Of a DNA stretch of 64,000 nt, positions 43,733-55,261 are shown in pieces. Location: NCBI GenBank assembly GCA_949825065.1, contig OX463856.1:15073757-15137756 (forward strand), given 5' to 3'. Every line of letters starts with the position of its first letter. The stretch's first letter is position 1. The DNA is from Odontocerum albicorne (Eukaryota; Arthropoda; Insecta; Trichoptera; Odontoceridae). Both the position numbers and the translations under genes were made by a program. The notes under the pieces are model-generated. The model had not been told where the DNA came from, searched no databases, and saw only the letters and a list, made by a program, of their open reading frames with translations.

Positions 43733-43970
43733 CGGAAGATCTACAAAGGTTTTTTTGTAGTTCGTTTTTCCTTGGTAAGTTTTCTGCGATTTTCTCACTA
43801 AATATGTTTTTTTCTGAACAAATGCAGATACGGAGAAGTATCTAATCTAATGGCCGCAGTCAACATCTTATCATTATTTTTACACTCAACATATTTATGT
43901 ATTTATTTTGTTTTATTTTAAATCTATAAAGGAAAGTGGATTCGAATCCCGAGTTAAAGTACCCTTATGG
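43733..43970 (+). repeat. R1 repeat copy 2
   Basis: Partner of 16446-16640: AGATCTACAAAGGTTT, CTTGGTAAGTTTTCTGCG, a T-rich tract then AATGCAGAT, CACTCAAC, and GAATCCCGAGTTAAAGTA. Confidence 0.65.
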
Positions 43971-44200
43971 ATCCCATTTTTCGTTCATTAAGAACTCTCG
44001 TTTCTACTCTTGCTCGGCATAGTACCCGGGTATTTGAGATACGATACCATTTGATACCAAAAAATGTACGCTTCTTCAGCGTTATGGAAATATTACAAGT
44101 TTGTTAACGGAACCTTTGTTAATTTTTTGTTATAAAATCCCTAGTCTGATTTTTCCCCACACGTTATTCATTTCCACTATTGTTTTTATATTTATACATT

Positions 44201-44350
44201 TTTTTTGCTGTATAAACATCATTTGAACAACCTATTATCCACCGTTTGTTTAATTATCTTGTGAATATAATACGCCTTTTTTGCTGTATAAACATCATTT
44301 GAATAACCTATTATCCACCGTTTGCTTAATTATCTTGTGAATATAATAAG
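44201..44350 (+). repeat. 76-bp tandem duplication
   Basis: TTTTTTGCTGTATAAACATC starts at 44201 and 44277. The copies differ at a few positions (GAACAACC/GAATAACC, TTTGTT/TTTGCT). Confidence 0.95.
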
Positions 44351-45421
44351 ACTTTTATCTATGTACTATTGTTTGTGACTTTATTTATCCCAGATCGCGA
44401 TACTATTTTTATTATACCCTGCAGTGTTTCAGGAATTTCCGTATCATGCAATTACGAGTATTTCAAACTGATTATTACACAATTCTCAAAACTTGTGAAT
44501 TTATATTCGTTTTCCTTCAAAATTGTTTATTCCTTAATTCAATACACTTCCTTCTTCTTTTTTGTATCTTAGTCGGATGATATAAAGACATTTTTGTCCT
44601 GAGATATTTTCCTTACAGTGTTTTGGTAACTTCCGTGGTATTTATTAACGGAACGGCAGCACATGAAGCTTATACCTGGGTAACAGCCTCAGGACAAAAT
44701 ATGCATCATGGTTTACTTCTTGTTGTACTCATAGCTTTCTTCGTCAGAAGCCAATTTTAAATTAATTTTCTTAGAAACATAAAATCCAACGGCACTTCGC
44801 AGCCCGTTAATACTTTTCTCATACTCCATAGTTTAGGATGTTGTCTCGATTGCACTTTCTATTTTCTATTCCAAACCTGTATCACTATATCAATTTAATA
44901 CCAATTAACTGTTGTCTTTGGTACACTTAATATAGTAAATGAAAATAATATTTGAGTAAAAGTAACAAATATCGAAATAAAATATGAATTTCAAGGCAAA
45001 TATGGGTAAGTATAGGAATAGTACAGAGCTAAAGCTAGTTATTAATTATTGAGAAAAAGATTTTTGCTGATGACATTATTTCCTAAATAGAATATCAACT
45101 TTCACATAATGTGTTTTCCACTATTACGAGTGTTAAGCCCGAAGCTTGTAATACCTTCTCAATTTATTCTTTATTTAGATCTGTCAACCCAAGCATTTAA
45201 CTAAAGACAATAAACAATTTGTCAAGCCTTGAATAAATAAACTTGTATCCTATTTACACATAAAAACAAGACAAAAAACAAACTTTTCAAGCGAACACGC
45301 AAACAAAGAATGTTTGATATTGAAAGTAAGAAAAATGTCGACTATACAAAACAATCTATGGCAGAAACTATTGTTCGACGGAAATGTGGAATGGCGTATT
45401 AGCCTTGTTTTGTCTTTTATA
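44351..45421. other. Anonymous AT-rich sequence
   Basis: No recognised feature. Confidence 0.5.
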
Positions 45422-45606
45422 CGGATGAGTGATGAAAGGAAAGGGTGATTAAATTAATTTATAATGCAAGTATGAGCGAGAGTCGTGGAAATGGAGCGTC
45501 GAGAAAATCGTGGTTGGATCAAGTTAATGAAATATTGAAAGAGAGAAAGGTAAGGAAAGAAAAATAGATGGAATTGTACGAGACGAAGTTTGGATGCAGA
45601 TCGATC
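45422..45606 (+). pseudogene. LINE-2 fragment, left half of a nested locus
   Basis: Segments for IKLIYNASMSESRGNG, SWLDQVNEILKERK and ELYETKF. It is interrupted at about 45606 by SINE-B. The next LINE-2 codons reappear at 46463. Confidence 0.78.
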
Positions 45607-45972
45607 GTTCGATCGTTGCTGGTTCTCGTAGTCTAGGATTCCCTTTCATTTTAACGTAAATTCAATCAGAAAGCGAAGCTGTGTCTTAGAGTTTTTTTTA
45701 AGTGAGTCAGCCATTGCACACCAGCAAACTTATCGGCCGCAGCGCTGTACTGGATCCGATGGCGCACCGAAGTGAGACGATTGAAGCACAGCGGAAAGCT
45801 TTTTTTCAGCCTTTATAAATAATAGATATTACTGAAGTCATAAGTATGCTTATGCCCCCGAATATTAGGCGAAAAAAATGTCTGTCCCATTCGAGGGGAG
45901 AAGCACAACGCGGGGCAAGAACCGACGACCTTCCGCACGGAAGTCCAGTGCGTTGCCGCGCGGCCATATCCA
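45607..45972 (-). mobile_element. SINE-B, itself interrupted by an LTR piece
   Basis: Left tail GATCGTTGCTGGTTCTCG, CGCTGTACTGGATCCGATGG, the AGAACCGACGACCTTCCG head and CGTTGCCGCGCGGCCAT. The last ~15 bp of the head (GCGCGGCTATGCACCTCG) recur at 46432-46450, beyond the LTR. Confidence 0.9.
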
Positions 45973-46425
45973 CCCCAGGCCGAAGCAGATTCTTCGTTCC
46001 ACCCCTCGACCCTATTCGCAACGGTAGGCGTCGAATTATGCCTAGAGCGCATACATAATACGTATTTTGTTTTAGCCCCATATTTATCTATCTAAAAATA
46101 TTTATTTTAAAAGTCACAGTGTTCACCCCCCCCCATCTTCGTAATATATTATTATATCTATATTTATATATGTATACATCTCTATCCTTTCTCTCTCTTT
46201 ATTCATATTTATCAACACCTGTGACATACAAAAATATAAGTATATTAATATGTAACCTATATGTATTTATTACCTTAATATATGTACCGAATTCTATCCT
46301 TTCCTCTCTTATAACATACTTTTTCACACCACCACCCAAATAACCTTCAAATTTCACAAGTCCGTTTCATTTATTCGATGAAGGAGTAAGGTGTCCGCAA
46401 GTTGGACCGACACTCCGAGAAAAAT
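45973..46425 (-). mobile_element. LTR plus primer binding site, copy 2
   Basis: Reverse-strand reading. The LTR is about 46034-46412 (starts TGTCGGTCCAACTTGCGG), followed by a decayed primer site CGACGCCTACCGTT and leader to 45973. It matches the copy at 33.8-34.1 kb. A C8-9 run lies at 46127. It sits inside SINE-B, flanked by similar GCGCGGCYAT sequence on both sides. Confidence 0.72.
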
Positions 46426-46462
46426 CCCAACTAGAGCGCGGCTATGCACCTCGATGTATAGT

Positions 46463-46530
46463 ATGCATGGATGTGGAAAAGCTGAAGAACGTACGTCGTG
46501 ATAGTTAAATTATGTACTCTGGAACCTACC
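46463..46530 (+). pseudogene. LINE-2 fragment, right half of the nested locus
   Basis: GCATGGATGTGGAAAAGCTG and ACGTACGTCGTGATAGTTAA continue the LINE-2 C-terminus (CMDVEKLKNVRRDS) after the SINE/LTR insertion. Confidence 0.7.
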
Positions 46531-46659
46531 TTAACATTGAAAGAGCGTGATGGTATAGGTATTTGTATATAACATATGTATACATTCTCATATATTCATT
46601 TAAGTTATTCTGCATGCTTATGTTACATTCAGTTACTGATTCATTTGTTTGTTGAATGC

Positions 46660-46925
46660 TTTGTTATATAAAAATCTGCTGAGTTTATTCCCAGATGGCA
46701 ATTTATTTTAAGAAACAAGACAAAAGTTGATAAAGGTAATGATATATTTGGATAAATGATTTATATGATTATTAATTTATACGAAATTAAATAAAGGTCA
46801 TTATTCAAAGTAAAAACGCAGGAATTTTGGAGAGGAAAGAAAAATCAAGTATGAAACACTAACATATCTGAATTGAAATGAAGAGTTTTTTTATACGTTT
46901 TTTAAAACATATCAATGAGGGAGTT
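46660..46925 (+). repeat. LINE-2 3'-flank-like repeat
   Basis: AACAAGACAAAAGTTGATAA, GGAATTTTGGAGAGGAAAG, TGAAATGAAGAGTTTTTTTA and TTTTAAAACATATCAATGAG parallel 10040-10275. Confidence 0.5.
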
Positions 46926-47249
46926 AGTATACATTCGTTTGTAACTGGGTCCATAATTTCACTGCATAGATGGAAAATGACGAAGAAAAACAGTGAACTT
47001 GGAAAGCCGATGGACTGTCTTTAAGACTTAAGTTCATAATCTGAAAGATGAAGAATATTTAAGGGGCTATAAGAAATAGCTTACGAATAGTATCCAGAGT
47101 AATGAATAACATATTAGTTTATACAAATGTGTTGCACAGTTCTATCAATTTCTCAAATAATCCACGGACTTTTGCAGTAGATTCAAACGTTTCAAACTTT
47201 GCTATAAAAGCTTCCGTGACTGTCTTCAATTTACAATGATTACTATTAT

Positions 47250-47335
47250 AACGACCTCCGTAGCCTTGTGGTAACATTCTTGACTTCCACCCGGAGGTTT
47301 TGGGTTCGATTCTTGATGGTATCAAAAATATTTGA
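47250..47335 (+). mobile_element. tRNA-like SINE head, variant
   Basis: ACCTCCGTAGCCTTGTGGTA, CCCGGAGGTTTTGGGTTCGA, TTCTTGATGGTATC. It resembles SINE-A at the B box but has a different A-box context and GTGTGAGGG downstream. The related segment at 53.8 kb may be the same variant. The 135-residue reverse frame across it is chance. Confidence 0.65.
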
Positions 47336-47582
47336 GTGTGAGGGTAGGAAAGTAGTGTCCGTGGACAATGGGTTAGGTTCTTACCCACATCTGTATATGT
47401 TAAGAAAAATATTATTAAATTTATCAAGAGAAGACGAACTACAAATAAACTATCGTTAATTTTCCGGCATATGAAAGTTACATATTCGACTTTAGGTGCA
47501 GTGTTGTACTGTATTGTAGTGTTCATATATAATCATATTGTAGTGTTCATACATAATAAAAAAAATTAATAACATCTCTCTA

Positions 47583-47850
47583 AAAGGGTCATCGTTAAGT
47601 GCTTTCTAAAGCTGCTCACGCCACCCATATATCTAATATTTTGAAGAAGACTATTATTTGTCACAAGACAAGGAACGGAAAAAGTCCATGTCATAAAAAC
47701 TTAACCCTATTGGATCAATTCGGTACAATCAATTTATTAGATGAAAACGAAGTCCATCTCAAAGTTCTACTTATCTCTAAAAGAACACTTTCAGAAACAA
47801 ATTCGAAAGATACAATGGATACATCCCATTAAGGGACTTACAAAGAGACA
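47583..47850 (+). repeat. R3 repeat copy 3
   Basis: GTTAAGTGCTTTCTAAAGCT, CACGCCACCCATATATCTAA, AAAAAGTCCATGTCATAAAA, GATGAAAACGA, CTCAAAGTTCTACTTATC, and AAAGATACAATGGATACATC. Two overlapping frames (77 and 65 residues) lie within it; neither is recognised. Confidence 0.6.
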
Positions 47851-50334
47851 AAGTTTTAAATCAATTCGTTCGCGACACTTGACCCAATGTAAGTTCGTTT
47901 TTAATGTCCTGAGATTTACTTTTATGTCTGAAATATAAATTTAATTTTATATCCTTAAATAAAATTAAAACAACTTCTAATTAATTTCAAATTTTTAACG
48001 TAATAATAATTATATTATTGCTAGGTGTGTGTTAACAATGACTGCATATACGTGTATGATACATAGCTTAATGCTTAATTTGATTTTGATATTTTGTCCA
48101 TTACAATCTTTGATATGTGATATTTTAGTCATTGTATTTTTAAAGCTATTTCTTTTCAAAGCTATAGTATATTTCAAAGGTCACCTAATACCACATGACA
48201 TAATTTGACATTTTCATTAACCTTTCTCAATTTGTCATATAAACCAGCAAGGAACATTGACCTTTTCAACGAAGGGTTTTGTTATATAGATCTTGTTATA
48301 TTGTAGAGTCGAAGGTCCTACGCCCTACGCCCAATGATAATGGAAGTCAACTTCTGCTGTTGTTCAACGGGTTTTTCTAACTAAGATGTCGAGACTGAGA
48401 AAGAAAGAGATTCATATTTTTCCCCATTGAACAGAATATATCATAAGAGTTTTACGGTCATCAGAAGTAAGTTTTTTGTCACTTGATATATATGCCAATT
48501 ATTATCAACTCTTTAAGCGAGTGGCAATTGAATTGTTCCAGAAAAATCGGTTGACACCCACTTCTTAGTATTCGATATATAGGTGATGTGTGTAGCTTTA
48601 GAAATTTCTTGGAAACAACGCTTTTGGGTCATCTGTTGCTACGAATTTCCTCTTCAAGTATAGAGCTAATAGTTATCCATTTTATAAAAAAATTAAAAAA
48701 CTCCGTTAAAAGTGTACACTAAATATTTTGGTCCATTAGCACATCGGGCCTTCGGGAAAATCCCGATAGTCCGCCAGACCAGTCCGCCGTTGCTCAGGGT
48801 AAATATGTAAGCATAGTTTGATAATATGTGTCTTACAAGTTATGTTAGAGCTTTTTTTTTCATGAGGTAAAACCATGTAGTATACGGCCTTTGGGAATGC
48901 CCAGATAATGTTAAATAAACAATTTACTAATTAACCTAGAGAAACTGGTAGGAAGGTGTTCAATCTAAGAAAATATGAGCATATCACTTTATATTGAATT
49001 GGTTAAATCTAAGAAAGCGTCGACAGGTTTATGCCCTATCATTTTTATATAACATCCTAAACTATCCTTCGTCTGAAACTTTCGTTTGATTGGTTCGAAA
49101 ATTTTGATTTACTAGATTCATTACTTATACCAACTAGATTTATTAATCGTATTCAGAATAACATTTTTTTAAAGTAATAATGATAATATGATAAAACTGA
49201 GGTCGCATAGGAGTTTTATAACCATTGAAAGGCTCTCAAAAATGAGAGCGTGTCGATTCCTTGCTTGAAAAATTGAATACCGTGTGCCATTTTGAAGTAT
49301 TTTAATCGCCTACGTATCTATATGGATAACTCAAAAGAGAATCTCATCATATGGAAGATTACAGAACACCAGGAGAGGCATTTTATAGCATAGCTCTCAT
49401 CAATTACACTATTCTTAAGACGTAGTCTCAAAGTCCTACTTCATTTTGTAACACTAAACGAGTATCTATCTGTACAACAAGATATTTCGAATCAAATAGT
49501 TGATTGACTGTCCCTTGAACCGTTCGGAAAAGGATATGCAGAGGAGAAACCTCAATGCTTGACATAGTTGCATCTTTCCGGGTTGATAGGATTAGGCGTT
49601 GACGACACGATTTGAATGGAATAAACTCGATTTAGTTTTAAAAACAAACTTTAATAATAAAGTTTCAATTTCTAAAATAGTATAAATCTTCTTGAGAAAC
49701 GAATTGGCTTGACTATTTTTTTAGTAAAAGTGTTTTTATTTTTTTAAACATTGTGAAAAAAGCTACATCATTTACATCCAATTGGAGTTATTGTGACCCT
49801 CGTACGAATATGTCCGATTCCCGGAATTAAACATAAAGACTTTTAAAGGTGGATTTATTGATTTTGATTTAAAACTGTTTGAAGTGTTGAAGTGGTCCAA
49901 CGAAAATATATTATATTCGACTTATGCCTCCACTTCAATATTCAATAAACCGCTATGATGATATATCATATGAAAGTATTTTTCTAAACGAAGATTACTG
50001 TAGCTCATTGCCGCAATATTATCGACAATTAGGAGATTTCAGATTTTTAGCTTCTACAGTAACCTTACCCAAAACCCCGTGTGTTTCGTCGACTTAAACT
50101 AACTTTTGATTTTTATTTATTTGACATATCCCACCCCTATGACGTTAATAAGCCCTTTTAAGAATGTCTCTCTTTAGCAGCACGGAACAGCTAACTATCT
50201 GGATACCTGTCCATTTGCGAATGTTGCGTGACTTAGACAGTCTTTGTCAATTGATGTTCATTTTAAAAAGTGTAATTTTTTCCCTTCCCAATATACAACC
50301 CATATAGGCAATATTACTACATTTTTTAGTATTT
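47851..50334. other. Anonymous 2.5-kb stretch
   Basis: No gene recognised. At 48590-48655 the reverse strand resembles the start of R3 (TTTCTAAAGCTACACAC). At 48740-48800 a G+C-rich segment has ATCGGG...CCCGAT pairing and AGTCCGCC twice, possibly a transposon end. Confidence 0.45.
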
Positions 50335-50535
50335 AAATAAATAAATATAGGTTCATTGATAGTAACATAGCATGTATCATATACACATACATACAATGTG
50401 TATACTCGTACCTACATATATCTTGAATTGCATATATATTTTAAGATAATTGCGAAAAAAATATAATACTATACATTTCAGAGAGAAGCTATCAAAAGGT
50501 ATGGGCACATCTCTCGAAGGAGATAGTAAATAAGT
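50335..50535. repeat. R4 repeat copy 1
   Basis: ATAAATATAGGTTCATTGATAG, a variable middle, then GAGAGAAGCTATCAAAAGGT. Shared with copies at 51.9, 55.8 and 58.5 kb. Confidence 0.6.
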
Positions 50536-50819
50536 TAATTTTGTACTGAAAAAAGAACAGTTACATTTTTAATCATTGAAATACGTAACGTAAAATCTAC
50601 AATATGAGATCTAATTTACTCAAAAAGTAATCTTACGAAATACTCGTTATTCCATGTGTATTTTGGAGAAGGAAATAATTTAAACATATTTAATTCGATT
50701 ACATTTTCCAGAAAAAAACTTTTTTGTAGTATTACAGAGCACGTCGCTCAAATTTCATCTATTTATCACAATGCAAATTTTCTTTTAACAAATGTTACTA
50801 ACCTTTATAGCCTATTTAG
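50536..50819. other. AT-rich spacer
   Basis: No feature seen. Confidence 0.5.
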
Positions 50820-51300
50820 CAAGAAGGGTGTTTTTCGAGCCGGGGGTTGCGGATTCTACTCCCGTTGAAACCAAGTGTACCGGACAGGTACAAAGACTGT
50901 AGAAATAGGTTGTTGGTTGCCGCGTCGCGCTCGAAGAATCCACGTCGCGAATTCCGTTTCGAAGATCCAGCAGAAGAAGAAGAAGAGCAGGGAGAGATTC
51001 CTCTCAGGCAGCTTGATGTAGGGAAGCGGGTCTCAAGTAAAAACACGGTAAAGTCGGTATTACTGAGAATATATTTCAAATGAAGTGGTGAGAAGTGATT
51101 TACAAAATTGGGGTCCCTTCTATATTAATGGTCAGTCGGCCGTCAGCAGCGCCCATTGTCCGCGAAATACGACAACTTTCGGGGTCCGGGCCATGCTTAC
51201 GCCGACTGAATCCGGACCTACTCCGATCGCACCGCTTCGCAAGTCATGTATTTCCAACGCGGTCGCGAGTACGATCGGAGTCAAACAGACATACATATTT
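50820..51300. other. G+C-rich island of unknown nature
   Basis: Starts with a SINE-A-like B-box trace (GGGGTTGCGGATTCTACTCC). It then holds two G+C-rich segments (50900-51030 and 51105-51280), one with a GAAGAAGAAGAAGAG run, strikingly unlike the AT-rich surroundings. Overlapping frames up to 87 residues exist in several phases. None has a recognised motif. Confidence 0.45.
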
Positions 51301-51621
51301 AACACATAGTAAATTCTACACTTAACACAACAATATAGAATTACATGACAGTTATACATATACAGGTATGGAAACAGACAAATACAAGTTCACATCCACC
51401 CTATATATATACAGAAACGTTAGAATGCATTATAACATATACCATTTAACATATACAATTACAGAAACATTTGATTATAACATACAAGTTTAATGATACA
51501 GATCTACACACGATGTCCTTTTCATCATATCACATACACACACACACAGGTGACGGCACACGTCCGATACACCAAGTTTTGAAAAAAAACTGAGTTTGCA
51601 GTTCTTGTATTAAACTCGTAC

Positions 51622-51712
51622 AATGCAAATGGGAGTGGATAGTGTGGTAGAGGAAGACCAATTAAAGTATGATTGGATTAAGTGAATGATATGTGATATT
51701 GACGTGATATGT
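51622..51712 (+). pseudogene. LINE-2 fragment
   Basis: CAATGCAAATGGGAGTGGAT, GTGGTAGAGGAAGACCAATT, TGATTGGATTAAGTGAATGA: the NANGSG...RGRPIKV.LDQVND segment only. Confidence 0.7.
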
Positions 51713-51729
51713 ATGTACGTACATGATTA

Positions 51730-51851
51730 CAGTCTTGTTTTCACTTTAGGACTTTAAATTTTTTCTGGTTGGCTGGAAAAGATTGCCACATGACTATAAG
51801 CTAGTAAGGTTGTACCGTAAATAACGAATCTCTTATACAATAAAATATTAT
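51730..51851 (+). mobile_element. SINE-A 3' half
   Basis: TCTTGTTTTCACTTTAGGAC, TCTGGTTGGCTGGAAAAGAT, AAGGTTGTACCGTAAATAAC and a tail of AATAAAATATTATA. R4 begins immediately after. Confidence 0.75.
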
Positions 51852-51854
51852 AAA

Positions 51855-52110
51855 GCATTAAATAAATACAGATTTATTGATAGCAAAATACATAGTATGT
51901 ACATATGTACGAGTATATAGAAATATAATACATTCCAAAATCGCACAATAGCAGAAAATACATGTAAGATAGAAGCTATTAAAAGGTCTAGGTTCGTCTC
52001 ATAGCATCTCCCCGGTCTAGATACACCTCACCAACATATGACGAGCCCGGTCGCAAGGACGCCAGATGTTTTTCATCATATATTCGTACTTAAATCTTCT
52101 ACTTCATTTA
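51855..52110. repeat. R4 repeat copy 2
   Basis: AAATACAGATTTATTGATAG, ATACATTCCAAAATCGCACA, AGAAGCTATTAAAAGGTC, GACGAGCCCGGTCGCAAGGA, and CGCCAGATGTTTT. The most complete central portion of R4. Confidence 0.65.
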
Positions 52111-52737
52111 TGTACGAATTGGCGTTCAGGAATTTTTATATTTGAAAGAGGTAAAATATTGATTTAAAAAAATAAATAAAAACACGGAAACCCAATTTTT
52201 TTTTGTCAATTTGAAGAATCAGAAATAATAAAAATGATGGGGATGGTTCATTCGGATGTATTGTTAGAGGTCTTCTTTTGTGATAAATCGCAAACCCCTC
52301 CTTTGAATCGATGTTAAAAATTTATTCCATTTTGAATCCTTTCAGAATCTTTCCTTTTAACTTCACACAAACATCATCCAATGCAATCCATTCTTGGCTG
52401 GTGAGGTTTTACTTGATTTTCTTTTTTATTTGCTTTATCTTTCCTATTAATGCGAACACAATATTATGGAAGTTATTAATATTATATAAGAGCTGCTGAT
52501 ATTGCTTATTATTATTTTCAACGGTTCAAATAACTATGAAGACGTATTAAAATCACTTATTTAATTACTTTTCATTTAATGTAAATAATAATAAAAAATC
52601 AACTCAAATAAAATAAACATACATAGCTAGCATCACATAATTTTTCGGTCACGTTAGACAAAAATGATTTTCCTTTCGCCAGACTTTCCGTTCGGAATAC
52701 ACATACGAGTATTTCGCCTATTCTACATCCATACCAG
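52111..52737. other. AT-rich spacer
   Basis: No recognised feature. Confidence 0.5.
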
Positions 52738-53114
52738 AGGTGCATGGCCGCGTGGTAACGCACTGGACTTCCGTGACGTGAGGAAGGTCGTCGGTTCGAA
52801 TCCCGCGCTGTGTTACACAGGATTTTTTTCCACTTAGTATTCGGGAGTATAAAAATATCTATGACTTCGATCATATCTATTATTTAAAAAATACGAAAAA
52901 AAACGTGCCAGTATGCTCCGATCGTCTCACTTCAGGTGTACTATCGGATCCAGTATAGCAGTGTGACCAGTGAGTAAGCTCTGGCTCACTCATTTACAGG
53001 AAGGGAAATGGAAAAAAATAAGAAAACTCCACGGCACTGCTTCGCTTTCCAGCTATATTGACATTCGAATGGCGAGGGGATCTTCGACTTCTAGGTCCAG
53101 CAATGACGACGATC
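52738..53114 (+). mobile_element. SINE-B, full length
   Basis: Head GGTGCATGGCCGCGTGGTAA, GACTTCCGTGACGTGAGG (a small internal insertion), B box TCGGTTCGAATCCC, CACTTAGTATTCGGGAG, CTATCGGATCCAGTATAGC, CCACGGCACTGCTTCGC, GGGGATCTTCGACTTCTAGG, and AGCAATGACGACGA. Immediately followed by LINE-2. Confidence 0.92.
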
Positions 53115-53430
53115 CATACACTTTCTCATACTACTCTTATGATGACTGAATTTTAAAATTTCCAAATATCATCTATTTGATCCAACCAAACTTTTCTCGA
53201 CTTTCATTCTTCACGCGTTCCATTCATATTAGCACTGTATATACATACATTTGTTTTGCTAGTCTTTTTTCATAAATTTATTGATTTTATATGCCCAAAC
53301 CCTCTCAAAGTGTTCTTTTTCATCTTATTTAATACATCAACATTTCAAATTCGCATTCATCCATAATTAATTCATTCCGTATAATGTCATATATTGTCAC
53401 TTGTATTCTTATTAGTGCCGCATTGCCACA
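53115..53430 (-). pseudogene. LINE-2 C-terminal fragment
   Basis: Complement of the LINE-2 C-terminus: TTTGATCCAACCAAACTTTT (for KVWLDQ), ATATTAGCACTGTATA, TTTTTTCATAAATTTATTG, and CCGTATAATGTCATA. The adjacent SINE-B probably inserted into it. Confidence 0.7.
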
Positions 53431-53512
53431 ACATTTATTTGATTACTTCAGTCTTTTTCTACGTCACGTTGACGACTTTTATCTTAGCATATTTTAATAC
53501 TGGCCGGTCTGA

Positions 53513-53538
53513 TTATATATATATATATATATATTTTA
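53513..53538. repeat. (TA)n microsatellite
   Basis: About 11 uninterrupted TA units. Confidence 0.9.
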
Positions 53539-53804
53539 TTACCCATTGTTTCCTATCTCTCGTAACCCTTCTACCATCTGAGAAAACACTTACAAATTAT
53601 CAAAATTCCATAACTAGCACTAATATTTTTTGCTCACTCGCATATTGCTACTATTTTTCTTTCACACGTTTCTTTCGCCATGCCAAACATTCACTCTCAG
53701 ATCTATCTCTTCGTATCTCTCACATAATTTACTTACAATGTAATTCATTCTCATCTTCCGCTATTACTTTCATTTAATGAAATCTTCGCATTTATTATAT
53801 AAAC
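53539..53804. other. Spacer
   Basis: Part of a 127-residue forward frame (53394-53777) with a low-complexity composition. No gene supported. Confidence 0.5.
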
Positions 53805-53920
53805 GATGACCTTTTTTGCCTTATTGCACAAAACTGGTTTCACACCCTGAGGTTTCATATTCGATTCCTGATAGTACCAAATTTAATAAAAATAGGGTTC
53901 CATTCGTGTGATATACTCGC
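53805..53920 (+). mobile_element. SINE-A-like head, decayed
   Basis: GATGACCTTTTTTGCCTTAT (A-box region), CCCTGAGGTTTCATATTCGA and TTCCTGATAGTACC (B box and linker), GGGTTCCATTCG. Confidence 0.6.
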
Positions 53921-54514
53921 AAGCGCTCGAGGTGTGTGAGTGTTATTACTTGTTCAAGTGTGGGAGTATTAATAATGTTAATACATTTATTGTGCTTAGT
54001 AGCCCCAAACCCTAATTATTGGAATACATTTATTTATAATATTAAAAGCAACCAATTCAATAGAAAACGTCAAAAATACTATTTGTGTAGAACAAAGCAC
54101 CACATTTGGTGGGTTTTAAAAAAAGTTTTAAAGGATAATAAGATTTCACGTTGATTCTTATATTTTTTGACCGCATTGATAAGTGCTTAGAAGCTTACAT
54201 TCTAAAGTATTTATGGTTATTTTTTTACAAAAAAAAAAGATAAACTTTTATAAATAATTAGAACATTGTAAATTCAATGATATTTTTCATATTTTGAGAG
54301 TTCTAAGTCAAGTAGAAGTTTTTTCAGTTTGTAAAGATTTATCGTCACGTTAATGTGAGGGTAAGAGACGTTTAAAATATATCACGCTTTCATAAAAGTT
54401 GCTTTTCGAGAATTATTTATTAAATCATTTGAAGTAGCGAAAATTAGTTCGTAGCTTGAAAAAAATGATGAGTCAAAACAGAGTTTTTACATAAACAAAT
54501 ATCATTATAACTTG
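53921..54514. other. Anonymous sequence
   Basis: No recognised feature. Confidence 0.5.
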
Positions 54515-54640
54515 CTTTTAACGGGGTAGACAGAGAATGAAGACCTTCACACATTTTTAAAATCAAATAAACAACATTCGCTTCCTCCACATTCATATAT
54601 CTCGTCATGTACACTGTTCCAATCAACGGCCATGTTCTGA
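54515..54640 (-). pseudogene. LINE-2 3' fragment
   Basis: TTTTAACGGGGTAGACAGAG and TTCGCTTCCTCCACATTCAT, then ATCTCGTCATGTACACTGTT, the same subregion as at 21.2 kb. Confidence 0.68.
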
Positions 54641-54648
54641 CGGTAATT

Positions 54649-54873
54649 TTATTGTATTACACTTTCGTTGTATAAAGTACTACCTGGTGAGATTATTGCT
54701 ATGTGGAAATATCTTACGACCAGCCAGAAAGATGTTAAAGTGGCTTCAAGTGAAAATCAGACTGGAATCCTTTTAAAAAAAAAAACTGGGTTCCAGTAGG
54801 AATCGAACCTGATCCCTCCGGGTCGGGAGATAAGCATCTTACCAATTAGACCACGTAGGTCGTAATTGTTCAC
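54649..54873 (-). mobile_element. SINE-A, full length
   Basis: Complete reverse copy: TATTGTATTACACTTTCGTT (tail), ACTACCTGGTGAGATTATTG, GACCAGCCAGAAAGATG, AAAATCAGACTGGAATCC, CTGGGTTCCAGTAGGAATCG (linker and B box), TCTTACCAATTAGACCACG (A box). Confidence 0.92.
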
Positions 54874-55261
54874 ACTAAACAAACAGGTTCCCCAGGTTAG
54901 AGTGTCTGATTGTTTCCAAGCTGGTTTTACTCTTTGACTGTTTAACATGTTGCATTAACGTTTTATAGTTTTTTTGTAACTTATAATAAATTATTAAAGT
55001 GCTACTAAGAAAGGCTGCAACAGATTTAACCTTCCGATGGTCATGGAAGTTAAATCAATGTTCTTTCGGAACTTTGAGTTTAATCTCTCAAGAATGTGTG
55101 CTCGTTGAAGTGCAACAGCATGCCCACAATCAACCATTATACGCACATGCGTCTTACATTCATACGTGATCACGAGGAATAGTATCGATGTATCAATGTC
55201 GACAGTTTATTTACGCTTCTAGCTTTATATTTAAAAATATGACTAGCTTGACGCAGCATTC
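54874..55261. other. Anonymous sequence
   Basis: No recognised feature. Confidence 0.5.

Noticed and set aside
47119..47526. 135-residue reverse open frame
   Set aside because: It crosses the antisense of a SINE head and has no recognisable domain.
53394..53777. 127-residue forward open frame
   Set aside because: It starts within antisense LINE-2, spans a (TA)n microsatellite and is low in complexity.
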